A stretch of DNA of 64,000 nt from an uncultured Acetatifactor sp. (GTDB lineage: Bacteria; Bacillota; Clostridia; Lachnospirales; Lachnospiraceae). Made by a program: the position numbers and the translations under genes. Below the pieces are notes generated by a model. The model saw nothing but the letters and a program-made list of their open reading frames with translations. It was not told where the DNA came from and did no database searches. Shown here in pieces: positions 16,996 to 24,229 of the stretch. Position 1 is the first letter of the stretch. Every line of letters starts with the position of its first letter. Location: the NCBI GenBank assembly GCA_910586775.1, contig CAJUJN010000007.1:35334-99333 (forward strand). The letters run 5' to 3'.

Positions 16996-18048
16996 ATGAA
17001 AAAAGAGTATGATGTATTCAGTGTTGCAAAAGTGTGCATGGACAGCTACAAAAGCAAATTTGACAGAGCAACGGCCAAAAGGAAAAAGAGTTTCGAGGAC
17101 TTGAATAAAAACTATGTCCCCGGCTCCCCGATATTCATTGCAGAGCGAGACAAAATTACTCCAACATATAAAGCAGAGGTTGAAGCCGCCAGAGGTGAAG
17201 CCCTGAAAGCGTTTGAGGACGCTTTGGAAGAGGCTATTGCATGTGAGAGGGCACACGCAACTGTAATTTCTGCCGAAACAACAAGACTAATGAGCGTCCT
17301 TGACTGCCTTAAAGATTCCCCGGTATCGGTTGACGAGTACCAGGCACTGGTTGAAGTGCATGACGGCAAGTCATATTGGGTGGATAGATTCTTTGAGAAG
17401 ATAGCCGAAAAGAACGGCATTTTTGAAACCGGGGTACAGCCGTCACTTACTGCAAAACTGGAAGTGCTGAACGAACTGGCGGCAAGCACAAGGGATTGTC
17501 TGAACAATTACAATGGCGAGGATAAAAATTTTCTTGTCACAAGTAGCGAGGGATATATTTTCAAACTGGAGAAGAGATACACCAATGGTTACAGCAATGT
17601 CCGCATGAGTGACAAAGAGACAGCAAAAAGGTTAGTTGCAAATGCCCTAAACAAAGGGGATTCTCTGGAACGTAGCTGTGCGCTTGCCAATATGCTGCGG
17701 ACAAGCAAGCCGGATATGCAGTATGAGATTCTGTCTTTGCTGGCAGAAAATAAGCATCCGGCATTATCAGACCCCACAATGAACCTTATCGGGGCGAATG
17801 AAGTTATCAATAGATTCCGGATAGAGAATTCCCGCGACATTAAAGCAGCAGCGGCGGCAATGGAGAAAGTAAAAGCTGCAAAGTCCCGCCAGGAGTATGC
17901 AGGAACCATCTATGACAATTATGATAACAGACATTTCAGAAAGAGTATGGAAGAACGGATTGCCGCCACGAAAGACAGCGAACTAAGGGATTGCTATGAA
18001 AATGTCAGGGAAATCAAACAGGAGGAAAGCCAGAAAGCGACAGAATAA
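16996..18048 (+). CDS. hypothetical protein, paralogue of 18243-19286
   Basis: A 350-residue soluble, helix-rich protein with a long N-terminal coiled region and no known domain. It shares landmarks with the protein encoded 195 bp downstream: NYVPGSPIFIAERDKI near 35-50, YWVDRFFEKIAEKNGIF near 133-150 and a similarly placed LxxLANMLR-type segment. Size and architecture match, but overall identity is low, so the duplication is old. GAAGAGG lies 9 bases before ATG 16996. The role is unknown; scaffold-like or DNA-associated functions are only guesses. Confidence 0.7.
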   Translation: MKKEYDVFSVAKVCMDSYKSKFDRATAKRKKSFEDLNKNYVPGSPIFIAERDKITPTYKAEVEAARGEALKAFEDALEEAIACERAHATVISAETTRLMSVLDCLKDSPVSVDEYQALVEVHDGKSYWVDRFFEKIAEKNGIFETGVQPSLTAKLEVLNELAASTRDCLNNYNGEDKNFLVTSSEGYIFKLEKRYTNGYSNVRMSDKETAKRLVANALNKGDSLERSCALANMLRTSKPDMQYEILSLLAENKHPALSDPTMNLIGANEVINRFRIENSRDIKAAAAAMEKVKAAKSRQEYAGTIYDNYDNRHFRKSMEERIAATKDSELRDCYENVREIKQEESQKATE

Positions 18049-18093
18049 AATTTTAAATAAAAAGCCTATTGGCAGAAAGAAGAGGTAAAAGTT

Positions 18094-18237
18094 TTGGAAG
18101 AGAGACGGAACACAGCACAGAGCGAAAAGAGCCGGGAGGAAATGCGCCGGGAGATAATGAGCATCCAGGACAGAAAAAAGCGGCATGAAGCAATTGCCAG
18201 AAACATGAGTTTATTCACAGACAAGAAAGAGAGGTAA
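18094..18237 (+). CDS. small highly charged hypothetical protein
   Basis: A 47-residue protein from TTG 18094, preceded by AGAAGAGG at 18078-18085. It is almost all charged helix (EKSREEMRREIMSIQDRKKR). Its TAA shares the A of the next ATG (TAATG). It lies between the two 350-residue paralogues and is probably co-translated with them. Function unknown. Confidence 0.5.
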   Translation: MEERRNTAQSEKSREEMRREIMSIQDRKKRHEAIARNMSLFTDKKER

Positions 18238-18242
18238 TGGCT

Positions 18243-19286
18243 ATGACAATAAATATCGGGATTGTAACAGAGGTTTTAAAATATGAAGCACAGAACTACA
18301 AAGAACAGCATGACGCAATCAAGGCAACGAGAGCGCGGGAGCTGCGGGAGGTAAAGGAAAACTATCAGCCCGGCTCAAAACTGGCAATAGAGAGGGAGCG
18401 GCAGATAAATGAAGCTTGTGATTCTTCCTTGACCAAACTAAAAGTCAGTGCGGTTGATAGGGCACTGCAAGACGTTGAGGAATTGCGCCAGCAGGAACTT
18501 TTCCGTGTGCAGACTGTCAACGAACCTCTTCTTGCGAAAGTCCGGGCGATAGCAGACGTACCCATGACCACGCTTGAACTGAAAGCCTTTGCGGCTAAAA
18601 TCGGGGCAAAAGGCGATTACTGGGCAAGCCGGATGCTTGCGGACATTGCAGAAAAGAATGGGATAGATTCAACTGAAATCGGCATAGAAAGCACATATGA
18701 CACCAAAATGTCGATTCTTGACCAATTAACAGACCAGTTAAACAGCATTTTCAAGCATTACGGAACAAACGACCCTACAGAAAGACCAAAGGTGAATTAT
18801 CTTTATCTGTCTGATGAAATATGCGAGAGGGCAAAGCAGATGTACGGCGGCAAGATTGGACGCTTAAGCGACACCCAGAAAGCCGACAAAGCATACTTCA
18901 CAATAATGACACAGCATACAGACATCCAAAAGGGTATTGCAATTTCCAATGTCCTGCGGAATGCAAAGGGTGATGTGAAGAACCTGATTCTTTGCCGCCT
19001 GGCAGAGGATAGAAATATTTCCGAAATGGCGGCGGAGTTTTCCGGGCATATGAATGAAATTTCGGAATTCAAGAACGGCAAGGCGGCAGAGTATCGGTTG
19101 GCAGAAAAAGCATTGCAGAATATCCGCAAAGTAAAGGACAGGGCGGCAATAGAGAATATAGCAACAGAACATTCGGATAACGAATTTTTCGGCGAAATGT
19201 TCAAAAAAGAAAAAAAGCTGAACTTTGCCTTGGCAGAAATATTGAGCGGGGAGCCGGTGCAGGATCCGGACGGCGAAACAGAATAG
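18243..19286 (+). CDS. hypothetical protein, paralogue of 16996-18048
   Basis: About 347 residues. Shared landmarks with its upstream paralogue are NYQPGSKLAIERERQI, DYWASRMLADIAEKNGID and a middle LSDEICERAKQMYGGKIGRL block in the equivalent place. I prefer ATG 18243, eight bases after AGAGG; ATG 18237 sits too close to it. The protein is soluble and helix-rich. The gene is followed by a terminator and then the element's sigma factor. Function unknown. Confidence 0.7.
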   Translation: MTINIGIVTEVLKYEAQNYKEQHDAIKATRARELREVKENYQPGSKLAIERERQINEACDSSLTKLKVSAVDRALQDVEELRQQELFRVQTVNEPLLAKVRAIADVPMTTLELKAFAAKIGAKGDYWASRMLADIAEKNGIDSTEIGIESTYDTKMSILDQLTDQLNSIFKHYGTNDPTERPKVNYLYLSDEICERAKQMYGGKIGRLSDTQKADKAYFTIMTQHTDIQKGIAISNVLRNAKGDVKNLILCRLAEDRNISEMAAEFSGHMNEISEFKNGKAAEYRLAEKALQNIRKVKDRAAIENIATEHSDNEFFGEMFKKEKKLNFALAEILSGEPVQDPDGETE

Positions 19287-19304
19287 ATTTATCTGAAAAA
19301 AGAA

Positions 19305-19340
19305 AAAGGGAAGTATTCTTCAGACGTGACACTTCCCTTT
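19305..19340. terminator. bidirectional terminator hairpin
   Basis: AAAGGGAAGT (19305-19314) and ACTTCCCTTT (19331-19340) form a perfect 10-bp stem over a 16-base loop, with A-rich sequence on the left. It closes the operon ending at 19286. Confidence 0.7.
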
Positions 19341-19343
19341 ACC

Positions 19344-19386
19344 GCATTGCATCTACTCCAATTATATCAGAAAGTAGGTGCAATGC
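19344..19386 (+). promoter_or_regulatory. hairpin occluding the sigma-factor ribosome site
   Basis: GCATTGCATCTAC (19344-19356) pairs along all 13 positions (one G-U) with GTAGGTGCAATGC (19374-19386) across a 17-base loop. The right arm contains AGGTG (19376-19380), the only ribosome site for ATG 19390. In the folded leader the sigma factor could not be translated, suggesting control by temperature, a protein, an RNA or translation from upstream. It could also be a DNA operator. Confidence 0.55.
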
Positions 19387-19389
19387 AAT

Positions 19390-20337
19390 ATGGTAGCTGA
19401 TAATGAAACATTGGTTGAGAGAATCCGGGGCGGCTATTCCGTATCGGAAAATATGCAACTGCTGTATGAAAACAATTTGCCGCTGATAAAAAGAATCATA
19501 AGGCTGTATACCGCATATGAGCCTATGGAAGATTTATTACAAGAAGCCTTTTTCGGGTTATGGACGGCGGTTCAACGCTATGAATCATCAAAAGAAGTGC
19601 AGTTTATGACATATGCGCAATACTGGATTCTTTCGGCAGTGCGGAGATACATCAGGAAATGCGGCTCCACCGTCCGGCTACCGAACCATATCCGGCAAAG
19701 GTTGACCCGCTGCAGCAGAGCCGCCGAACAGATAAGGCGAAGCTATGGGCAGGAACCATGTCTCGCGGAGATTGCTTCTTTTACTGGCATACCTGAAAAA
19801 GAGGTTCAGAAAATAAAAGTATATGCGCAAGGGGTGGACAGCCTGGACACTCCAATAGCAGAAGATGGAAGTCTGACGCTTTCGGACAAGCTACAAGGCG
19901 ATTCTGACCCCGAAAATGAAGCAATTGATAAAATATACAAAGAACACTCTAAAAGTGAATTGTGGGGCATTGTGGAGCGTTACACGACCGAAGGGGAGAA
20001 TGAGATAATCCGGGAGATTTTCATAAACGAAAAGACCATGGCGGCGGTTGCCAGGGAACAAGGCATAGGTATTGAGCGAGTGCGCCAACTGAAAGAAAAA
20101 GCCCTGCGGAAACTTAAGGCGGGCAAGGCGCGGCGGGAACTACTGGAGAAATTTGAGGTTGCCGAAACCATGCTATACCGGGGCGGCCTGACAAGCTATA
20201 GGCGGCATGATTTTGTTTCTGTTGTGGAGCGTGCCGCTACAAGGAAACTGGAAATAGAAGAACGCTATAGGCAGATTCTAGCGGAGATTGAAAGAGCCGG
20301 GAAAGGTGGTAAGAATGGCGAGATTGACACCAATTAA
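19390..20337 (+). CDS. element-encoded sigma-70 family factor
   Basis: About 315 residues. Region 2 is clear: EDLLQEAFFGLWTAVQRYES (2.1/2.2) and MTYAQYWILSAVRRYIRKCG (2.3/2.4). A region 3-like helix (CLAEIASFTGIPEKEVQKIK) and region 4 (MAAVAREQGIGIERVRQLKE) follow, with an extra basic C-terminal tail of about 70 residues. ATG 19390 is nine bases after AGGTG; the open frame to GTG 19378 is less likely. A private sigma factor would redirect host polymerase to element promoters. Its gene sits behind a terminator and a ribosome-site-sequestering hairpin, so it looks tightly controlled. Its target promoters are unknown. Confidence 0.85.
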   Translation: MVADNETLVERIRGGYSVSENMQLLYENNLPLIKRIIRLYTAYEPMEDLLQEAFFGLWTAVQRYESSKEVQFMTYAQYWILSAVRRYIRKCGSTVRLPNHIRQRLTRCSRAAEQIRRSYGQEPCLAEIASFTGIPEKEVQKIKVYAQGVDSLDTPIAEDGSLTLSDKLQGDSDPENEAIDKIYKEHSKSELWGIVERYTTEGENEIIREIFINEKTMAAVAREQGIGIERVRQLKEKALRKLKAGKARRELLEKFEVAETMLYRGGLTSYRRHDFVSVVERAATRKLEIEERYRQILAEIERAGKGGKNGEIDTN

Positions 20338-20491
20338 GGCAATCAGGGCAAAATGCCTTGAATGTAGTTGCGGACAGTTTAAAGAAGTCCGGGAGTGTAC
20401 TGTGAAAAACTGCCCGCTATACAGCTATAGAAACAGGCATAGACCAAAAGAGGGAGAATTGCCCGCCGAAAGCGATTCAAACGAAAAGTAG
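20315..20491 (+). CDS. small cysteine-rich phage-type zinc-finger protein
   Basis: A 58-residue protein from ATG 20315, behind AAAGGTGG, overlapping the end of the sigma-factor gene. CLECSCGQ...CTVKNCPLY provides four or more metal-ligand cysteines in a pattern frequent in small phage proteins of Firmicutes. Likely a nucleic-acid-binding regulator; the role is not established. Confidence 0.65.
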   Translation: MARLTPIKAIRAKCLECSCGQFKEVRECTVKNCPLYSYRNRHRPKEGELPAESDSNEK

Positions 20492-20545
20492 GCGGCTAGG
20501 GCGGTACTTTTTGGCAAGAAAGGGTATAACAGAAAGGGAGCGAGT

Positions 20546-20797
20546 ATGGAAAAATCATTCAAGGCTTATACAGAGGAACAAGAAAAGGAATTAAAAAAGA
20601 TTAATGAGACAAGAAATCCTATAAATGAATTGGACGGCACTAAAGAGAAAGAAAATATTCTACAAGAGATATTAGGAGCCTTAAAACGCATTGAGAAGCT
20701 TTTGACACCAGAGATTCAAGGAAACTACATGAAAGAAGCTGTATCTTCTGCACTGTTGGGATGCTGTAAACGCAAGAATGATTCAGAGAAGCAATAG
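20546..20797 (+). CDS. small hypothetical coiled-coil protein
   Basis: An 83-residue, charged helical protein (YTEEQEKELKKINETR, EILGALKRIEKLL) with GAAAGGGAG before ATG 20546. No domain recognised. It ends before a gene-poor stretch that contains a GTCCGT...ACGGAC hairpin at 20851-20880. Confidence 0.55.
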   Translation: MEKSFKAYTEEQEKELKKINETRNPINELDGTKEKENILQEILGALKRIEKLLTPEIQGNYMKEAVSSALLGCCKRKNDSEKQ

Positions 20798-21051
20798 AGA
20801 ATTTTTGTTTGGTGGAGGGAAATTTGCGGAAAACCCTCCGCCGCCAGAAGTCGATTGTGTCCGTCTGTCTTACGGACAATCATAGTATAACACATTCTGG
20901 AAAAGTGCCGCCCATGATAGTGTGCAAGAATAGCAAAAGGCGCATACGATTGTGTGCAAGCTCCATTTAGGGCATTTTATCTCGGATAGGTAATTTTATA
21001 GGGCGGCGGCTGAAAGCGTTCAGAATGGGCAGAAAGGGGGTAAATAAGGGT

Positions 21052-21183
21052 ATGTGTGGAGCGTTACATGGTCTTCTGATGGTTTTGTGTGTGGTGGGGA
21101 TAATTGCGTTTATCATGGTGCTACTACTGCTTATTGTTGTGTGCGTCTGCGGAATACGCGAACTTATTGATTACTTTTGGTAA
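21052..21183 (+). CDS. small single-pass membrane protein
   Basis: A 43-residue peptide that is almost entirely one hydrophobic helix (LLMVLCVVGIIAFIMVLLLL). An in-frame ATG at 21025 is an alternative start; AAAGGGGG lies between the two. Its TAA overlaps the region just before the toxin promoter. It may be a holin-like peptide or a second small toxin; nothing in it decides. Confidence 0.5.
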   Translation: MCGALHGLLMVLCVVGIIAFIMVLLLLIVVCVCGIRELIDYFW

Positions 21184-21188
21184 GCCCC

Positions 21189-21217
21189 TTGCCATAAGTC
21201 GGAATTTGTGCTATATT
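21189..21217 (+). promoter_or_regulatory. toxin mRNA promoter
   Basis: The -35 TTGCCA (21189-21194), a 17-bp spacer and -10 TATATT (21212-21217) are present. The 11-mer TGTGCTATATT is shared with the opposing antisense promoter at 21512-21540. Transcription would start near 21224, about 90 bases before the toxin start. Confidence 0.7.
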
Positions 21218-21254
21218 GTCACTACGGAAAAGTCATAGAGCCAAGGCGGCTCCT

Positions 21255-21309
21255 ACCCTCTTGTTTCTCGGAGGGTTCAAGTAGCCCTCCAGACGAAAGA
21301 AAGGAGGGT
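21255..21309 (+). promoter_or_regulatory. leader hairpins masking the toxin ribosome site
   Basis: ACCCTC (21255-21260) pairs with GAGGGT (21271-21276), and CCCTCC (21285-21290) pairs with GGAGGG (21303-21308), the toxin Shine-Dalgarno. The arms are interchangeable, so two exclusive folds are possible. Hidden ribosome sites are a hallmark of type I toxin mRNAs. Confidence 0.6.
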
Positions 21310-21315
21310 GATGCG

Positions 21316-21411
21316 GTGTATGTTACATACTCTGATTTGATTCAGTTTGGAATATTCATTGTTGCCCTGATTGGGTTGTGTTACACAATCTTTCGGGGAA
21401 AAAGGAAATAG
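21316..21411 (+). CDS. holin-like type I toxin peptide
   Basis: A 31-residue peptide from GTG 21316, eight bases after GGAGG. It reads MYVTYSDLIQFGIFIVALIG followed by LCYTIFRGKRK: a short polar start, one membrane helix and a basic tail. This is the form of the putative holin-like toxin family of Firmicutes type I systems. These peptides insert in the membrane and are silenced by an overlapping antisense RNA. The paired promoters, masked ribosome site and terminator found around it support a functional module. Longer upstream frames (to 21208) run through the structured leader and are unlikely. Confidence 0.8.
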   Translation: MYVTYSDLIQFGIFIVALIGLCYTIFRGKRK

Positions 21412-21505
21412 CCGCCACTATTCGGAGTAGTGACGGCTGACCCGGCTTCTGGCTGGGGAGGTTAATTACTATTGTAGGGTAGAGCCGCTTCTATGGCTTT
21501 TCCCT
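21411..21505 (-). ncRNA. predicted antisense RNA antitoxin
   Basis: A minus-strand promoter lies downstream of the toxin: -35 TTGCTT (complement of 21535-21540), a 17-bp spacer and -10 TATATT (complement of 21512-21517). The RNA would begin near 21505 and run leftward over the 3-prime end of the toxin mRNA, including the hairpin GCCGCCACTA...TAGTGACGGC (21411-21437). The 3-prime end is a guess; it may reach into the coding region. Confidence 0.55.
21483..21501 (+). terminator. toxin mRNA terminator
   Basis: AGCC and GGCT form a short stem followed by TTTT, at the position expected for the end of the toxin transcript, inside the antisense RNA. Confidence 0.45.
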
Positions 21506-21655
21506 ATGTCTAATATAGCACATCATAGCTGATAAAGCAAGCATTTTACAGAAAACAGCCGTCCGGAATCTGGGGCAGCTGCATCCCGAACAACGCAAAT
21601 AAAGTTAAGGTATGGCTATAGTGTATCATGCCGAGAGACGGGACGCAAGAAGTTT

Positions 21656-21868
21656 TTATATTTCTTCCCCAGTATCCCTCATTACAAATGACCCCTTGAA
21701 GTCACAATTCAGAATGTCGGCTATCTGGCTTAGTTCCTTTTCACTGAAATTGTCACGCTTTAGTTTGTTTGACAGATTGCTTTGGGAAGTTCCAAGGTTA
21801 GTGGCTAATTCGGTAATGGATATTTTTCGCTTCACTAATGCTATTCGTATTTTTTCAGACATCGACAT
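21656..21868 (-). CDS. Cro/CI-type XRE regulator
   Basis: A 70-residue protein that is nearly all helix-turn-helix (IRIALVKRKISITELATNLG, SQSNLSNKLKRDNFSEKELS). It reads AAGAAGGTGG before its ATG on the minus strand. It faces a divergent promoter region with the palindrome ATCACTTGTGAGTGAT, the likely operator. It would control the small-gene operon to the right and itself, giving the element a second switch besides the 327-residue repressor. Confidence 0.8.
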   Translation of the reverse strand: MSMSEKIRIALVKRKISITELATNLGTSQSNLSNKLKRDNFSEKELSQIADILNCDFKGSFVMRDTGEEI

Positions 21869-21958
21869 ACAACCACCTTCTTTCTATGTATGATTCTTAA
21901 GTATATCACTTGAAAGAAATAAAAACAACACGGAAATGATAAAAATTGAAATTAAGTG

Positions 21959-22003
21959 TTGACAAAATTAGAGACAAGCTATATACTATCACTTGTGAGT
22001 GAT
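21959..22003 (+). promoter_or_regulatory. rightward promoter with XRE operator palindrome
   Basis: TTGACA (21959-21964), a 17-bp spacer and TATACT (21982-21987) form a near-consensus promoter. The perfect palindrome ATCACTTGTGAGTGAT (21988-22003) covers the start point, and half-sites TATCACTT recur at 21904 and 22027. A bound repressor would shut the promoter. Confidence 0.7.
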
Positions 22004-22146
22004 GAATAACACTTACATAAAATAACTATCACTTTCTCTTAGCGGTAACAGCATTCTATCATATCTAACAGAAAATTGATATACGGAAGTGTGCAGATAT
22101 TGGAGAGTCTGCAAGCAATTGCGGACATTTGAGGAAAGGTGGTGTT

Positions 22147-22305
22147 ATGGTAAGGCAAGAAATAAGGTTCACAGTCCAGAAATGCAATGGGGTTGTGACC
22201 AATATCGGGAAATCTGTCATATATCAGCTGCAAGTGCGGTTCGGTGGCGGCAGTATCAAATGGTATGAGGACAAGAGAAAGGAGAAAATGAAAAAGCCCT
22301 CTTAA
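22147..22305 (+). CDS. small hypothetical protein
   Basis: A 52-residue protein from ATG 22147, preceded by GAGGAAAGGTGG. It looks like a small beta-rich domain (IRFTVQKCNGVVTNIGKSVI) ending in a basic tail. It is the first gene after the TTGACA promoter. A GCCCTC/GAGGGC hairpin (22296-22326) overlaps its stop. Not recognised. Confidence 0.5.
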   Translation: MVRQEIRFTVQKCNGVVTNIGKSVIYQLQVRFGGGSIKWYEDKRKEKMKKPS

Positions 22306-22408
22306 GGAACTGGCATTCCAGAGGGCAAGTAACCCGGAGACATAAGCCGGATACTGAAAACATTATACCATATCCGGCTGCAAAAGGAAAGGATTTGGTG
22401 AAAAATTT

Positions 22409-22729
22409 ATGAACCTTGAAAACATTAAAAAGAAGCTGCACCGGCTCAATGAAATCCGCAAAAGTTTCATCCTGACCAACAAAGAAGCAAGGGAACTTGA
22501 TGAAACACTGGCGAGGATAGAGGACGGCTTAAGCGAGAGAACTGCAAGTTATAAATGCACACGCATTTGGGATTTAGGGGAGTGGCTGCAGTTAATTCAT
22601 CTTGCGGACAATGCCCCCATGGGCATAGGGCGAGCCACAGGGTATGCTTTCGCATTGGGCTATCTATACGGCAACGGCACTTATAATCTGCCGGAGGAAG
22701 AAGCAGGGGAGGGTGGACAAGATGAATGA
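22409..22729 (+). CDS. hypothetical protein with GYAFALGYLYGNG segment
   Basis: A 106-residue protein with a charged helical start (IKKKLHRLNEIRKSFILTNK). Its segment GYAFALGYLYGNGTY resembles IYTYCLGYLAGSGAL in the 223-residue protein two genes downstream, suggesting a shared small fold. Its end overlaps the next start by eight bases. Function unknown. Confidence 0.55.
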   Translation: MNLENIKKKLHRLNEIRKSFILTNKEARELDETLARIEDGLSERTASYKCTRIWDLGEWLQLIHLADNAPMGIGRATGYAFALGYLYGNGTYNLPEEEAGEGGQDE

Positions 22730-23015
22730 ATGTATGGACACTCTCATTAATCAATTGTATGAAGTCATGAATAAAAATAATTGGAGCATCAATGTAGCAT
22801 CCGGCTTTATGGGTATTGGGAGAAACACGCTCTCCAATATTCTGAACCGTAAAATGAATGTCAGCCTGAAATTGCTTACTCAAATAGCTGATAACCTTGA
22901 CAGGTCTGTTGCATCCTTGATTTGCCCGGAAGAGGTACAGAGCAGAAAGAATGAGTTGCTGTTGCTCCAGATACAGGCCGACTTGAACGAACTAAGGAAA
23001 GGCGGCGTGGCATGA
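22722..23015 (+). CDS. small XRE-type helix-turn-helix protein
   Basis: A 97-residue protein from ATG 22722, behind GAGGGTGG. The helix-turn-helix is clear (WSINVASGFMGIGRNTLSNI, LKLLTQIADNLD). It lies in a run of overlapping genes (ATGA with the next). It could be an additional regulator or the antitoxin side of a pair with a neighbour. Confidence 0.65.
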   Translation: MNECMDTLINQLYEVMNKNNWSINVASGFMGIGRNTLSNILNRKMNVSLKLLTQIADNLDRSVASLICPEEVQSRKNELLLLQIQADLNELRKGGVA

Positions 23016-23683
23016 GTGAACTTGAAGTAATAAGAGTGGAGCCGCTTGAACTTCCACATGATATTGTGTGGTATATAAGCGGCGAGTACCACATAAGCAC
23101 GAAAGATTTCAATGTCTATATTCATGAAAAAAAGGGGGTGATGTATGTCAATAAGTGTGTGCCGGAAAAGGACATTGAGAAAATGATTGAGGTTGCCACT
23201 TCTCCAGGGCGGTATATTCTTGATGATGATACCGAAGCTGGGAAATTTATGGATTATGTTTATGAAACATATGGATATCCCGCATATGAGACAATTCATA
23301 ATTACCATGATTGGATGATGAAGCGGCAGGACGAACAGAGGGCCAGGGAGAAAGTGCAAAGTGTTATTCCGTCAATCGAAAAGATGATATATGCCGGAAT
23401 GATTGATGAATGTATGATATATGAAGCGTACAAAGTGGGGCATGATAAAAAAGAGAAAACTTCTAAAAACTTATGCGGATTTAGTACCATATACACCTAT
23501 TGCCTGGGGTATCTGGCGGGAAGTGGAGCATTAAAAGAGAAGCATTCCCCGGAGGACAGTAAAAACGTGGTTGATTATTACTATGGAATTACTGAAATGT
23601 TGGAGCATATCGACATTCAGGAAATGCCGAGGATTTACGAATACTTGAAAGAATTGTACTTTTCGGGAGAAAGTGAGGTATAG
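23012..23683 (+). CDS. hypothetical protein
   Basis: This 223-residue, acidic, soluble protein is coupled by ATGA to the preceding HTH gene. The N-terminal 75 residues look like an alpha/beta domain (HDIVWYISGEYHISTKDFNV); the rest is helical and holds the IYTYCLGYLAGSGAL segment shared with the 106-residue protein upstream. No catalytic motif is evident. Pairing with a small XRE gene raises the possibility of a toxin-antitoxin or regulator-effector pair, but nothing confirms it. Confidence 0.55.
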   Translation: MSELEVIRVEPLELPHDIVWYISGEYHISTKDFNVYIHEKKGVMYVNKCVPEKDIEKMIEVATSPGRYILDDDTEAGKFMDYVYETYGYPAYETIHNYHDWMMKRQDEQRAREKVQSVIPSIEKMIYAGMIDECMIYEAYKVGHDKKEKTSKNLCGFSTIYTYCLGYLAGSGALKEKHSPEDSKNVVDYYYGITEMLEHIDIQEMPRIYEYLKELYFSGESEV

Positions 23684-23686
23684 CAC

Positions 23687-24157
23687 ATGGCAGATTTAAG
23701 GGCATTATCTGGCGAAATGGCAAAGCTGCAAAGACAGATCGGGACGGTGCTTTCTGTATCTGGTTACTGTGACTATGATGATTTATCGGGGCTTGATGAT
23801 TTCAAGCAGATAAGGACTGCAGACCAGAGACAGCAGCTTGAAGAATATCGGAATATCCTTTATAAACTGGAAGAGATACAGCGGGACATGGCATATCTCA
23901 AAAGGCCGGTTCGGGAGGTTGGCAAGCTTCACATGAACGGTCAGGGCAGATATGAGACAGACAAAGGACATTACTACACAAGCGGGAGCGGCATTGAGTT
24001 TCTGCGGAGGGAAGAAGTTTACAATTATGATACCGAAAAATGGGAGGAAACCGGGATATGGACTAATTCCAGGGTGGAAAGCCAGGACGGCGAATATTAT
24101 ATTGTGGGCTATACTGATGCGGAGTTGCCCGGCCTAAAAGTGAGGGTAAGGGGGTAA
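23687..24157 (+). CDS. DUF5348 domain protein
   Basis: This 156-residue protein has an N-terminal coiled region (LRALSGEMAKLQRQIG). The C-terminal domain at about 82-155 (GRYETDKGHYYTSGSGIEFL, WTNSRVESQDGEYYIVGY, LPGLKVRVR) is DUF5348, a small beta-rich domain frequent on Firmicutes mobile elements near integrases. Function unknown. ATG 23687 follows GTGAGG. Confidence 0.65.
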   Translation: MADLRALSGEMAKLQRQIGTVLSVSGYCDYDDLSGLDDFKQIRTADQRQQLEEYRNILYKLEEIQRDMAYLKRPVREVGKLHMNGQGRYETDKGHYYTSGSGIEFLRREEVYNYDTEKWEETGIWTNSRVESQDGEYYIVGYTDAELPGLKVRVRG

Positions 24158-24229
24158 GCGGTAGGGGAGCAATGCAAAAGTGTTGTTCCCCTTGATTTTA
24201 TATTATGGCCAGATAGGAGGTTGTGGTTT

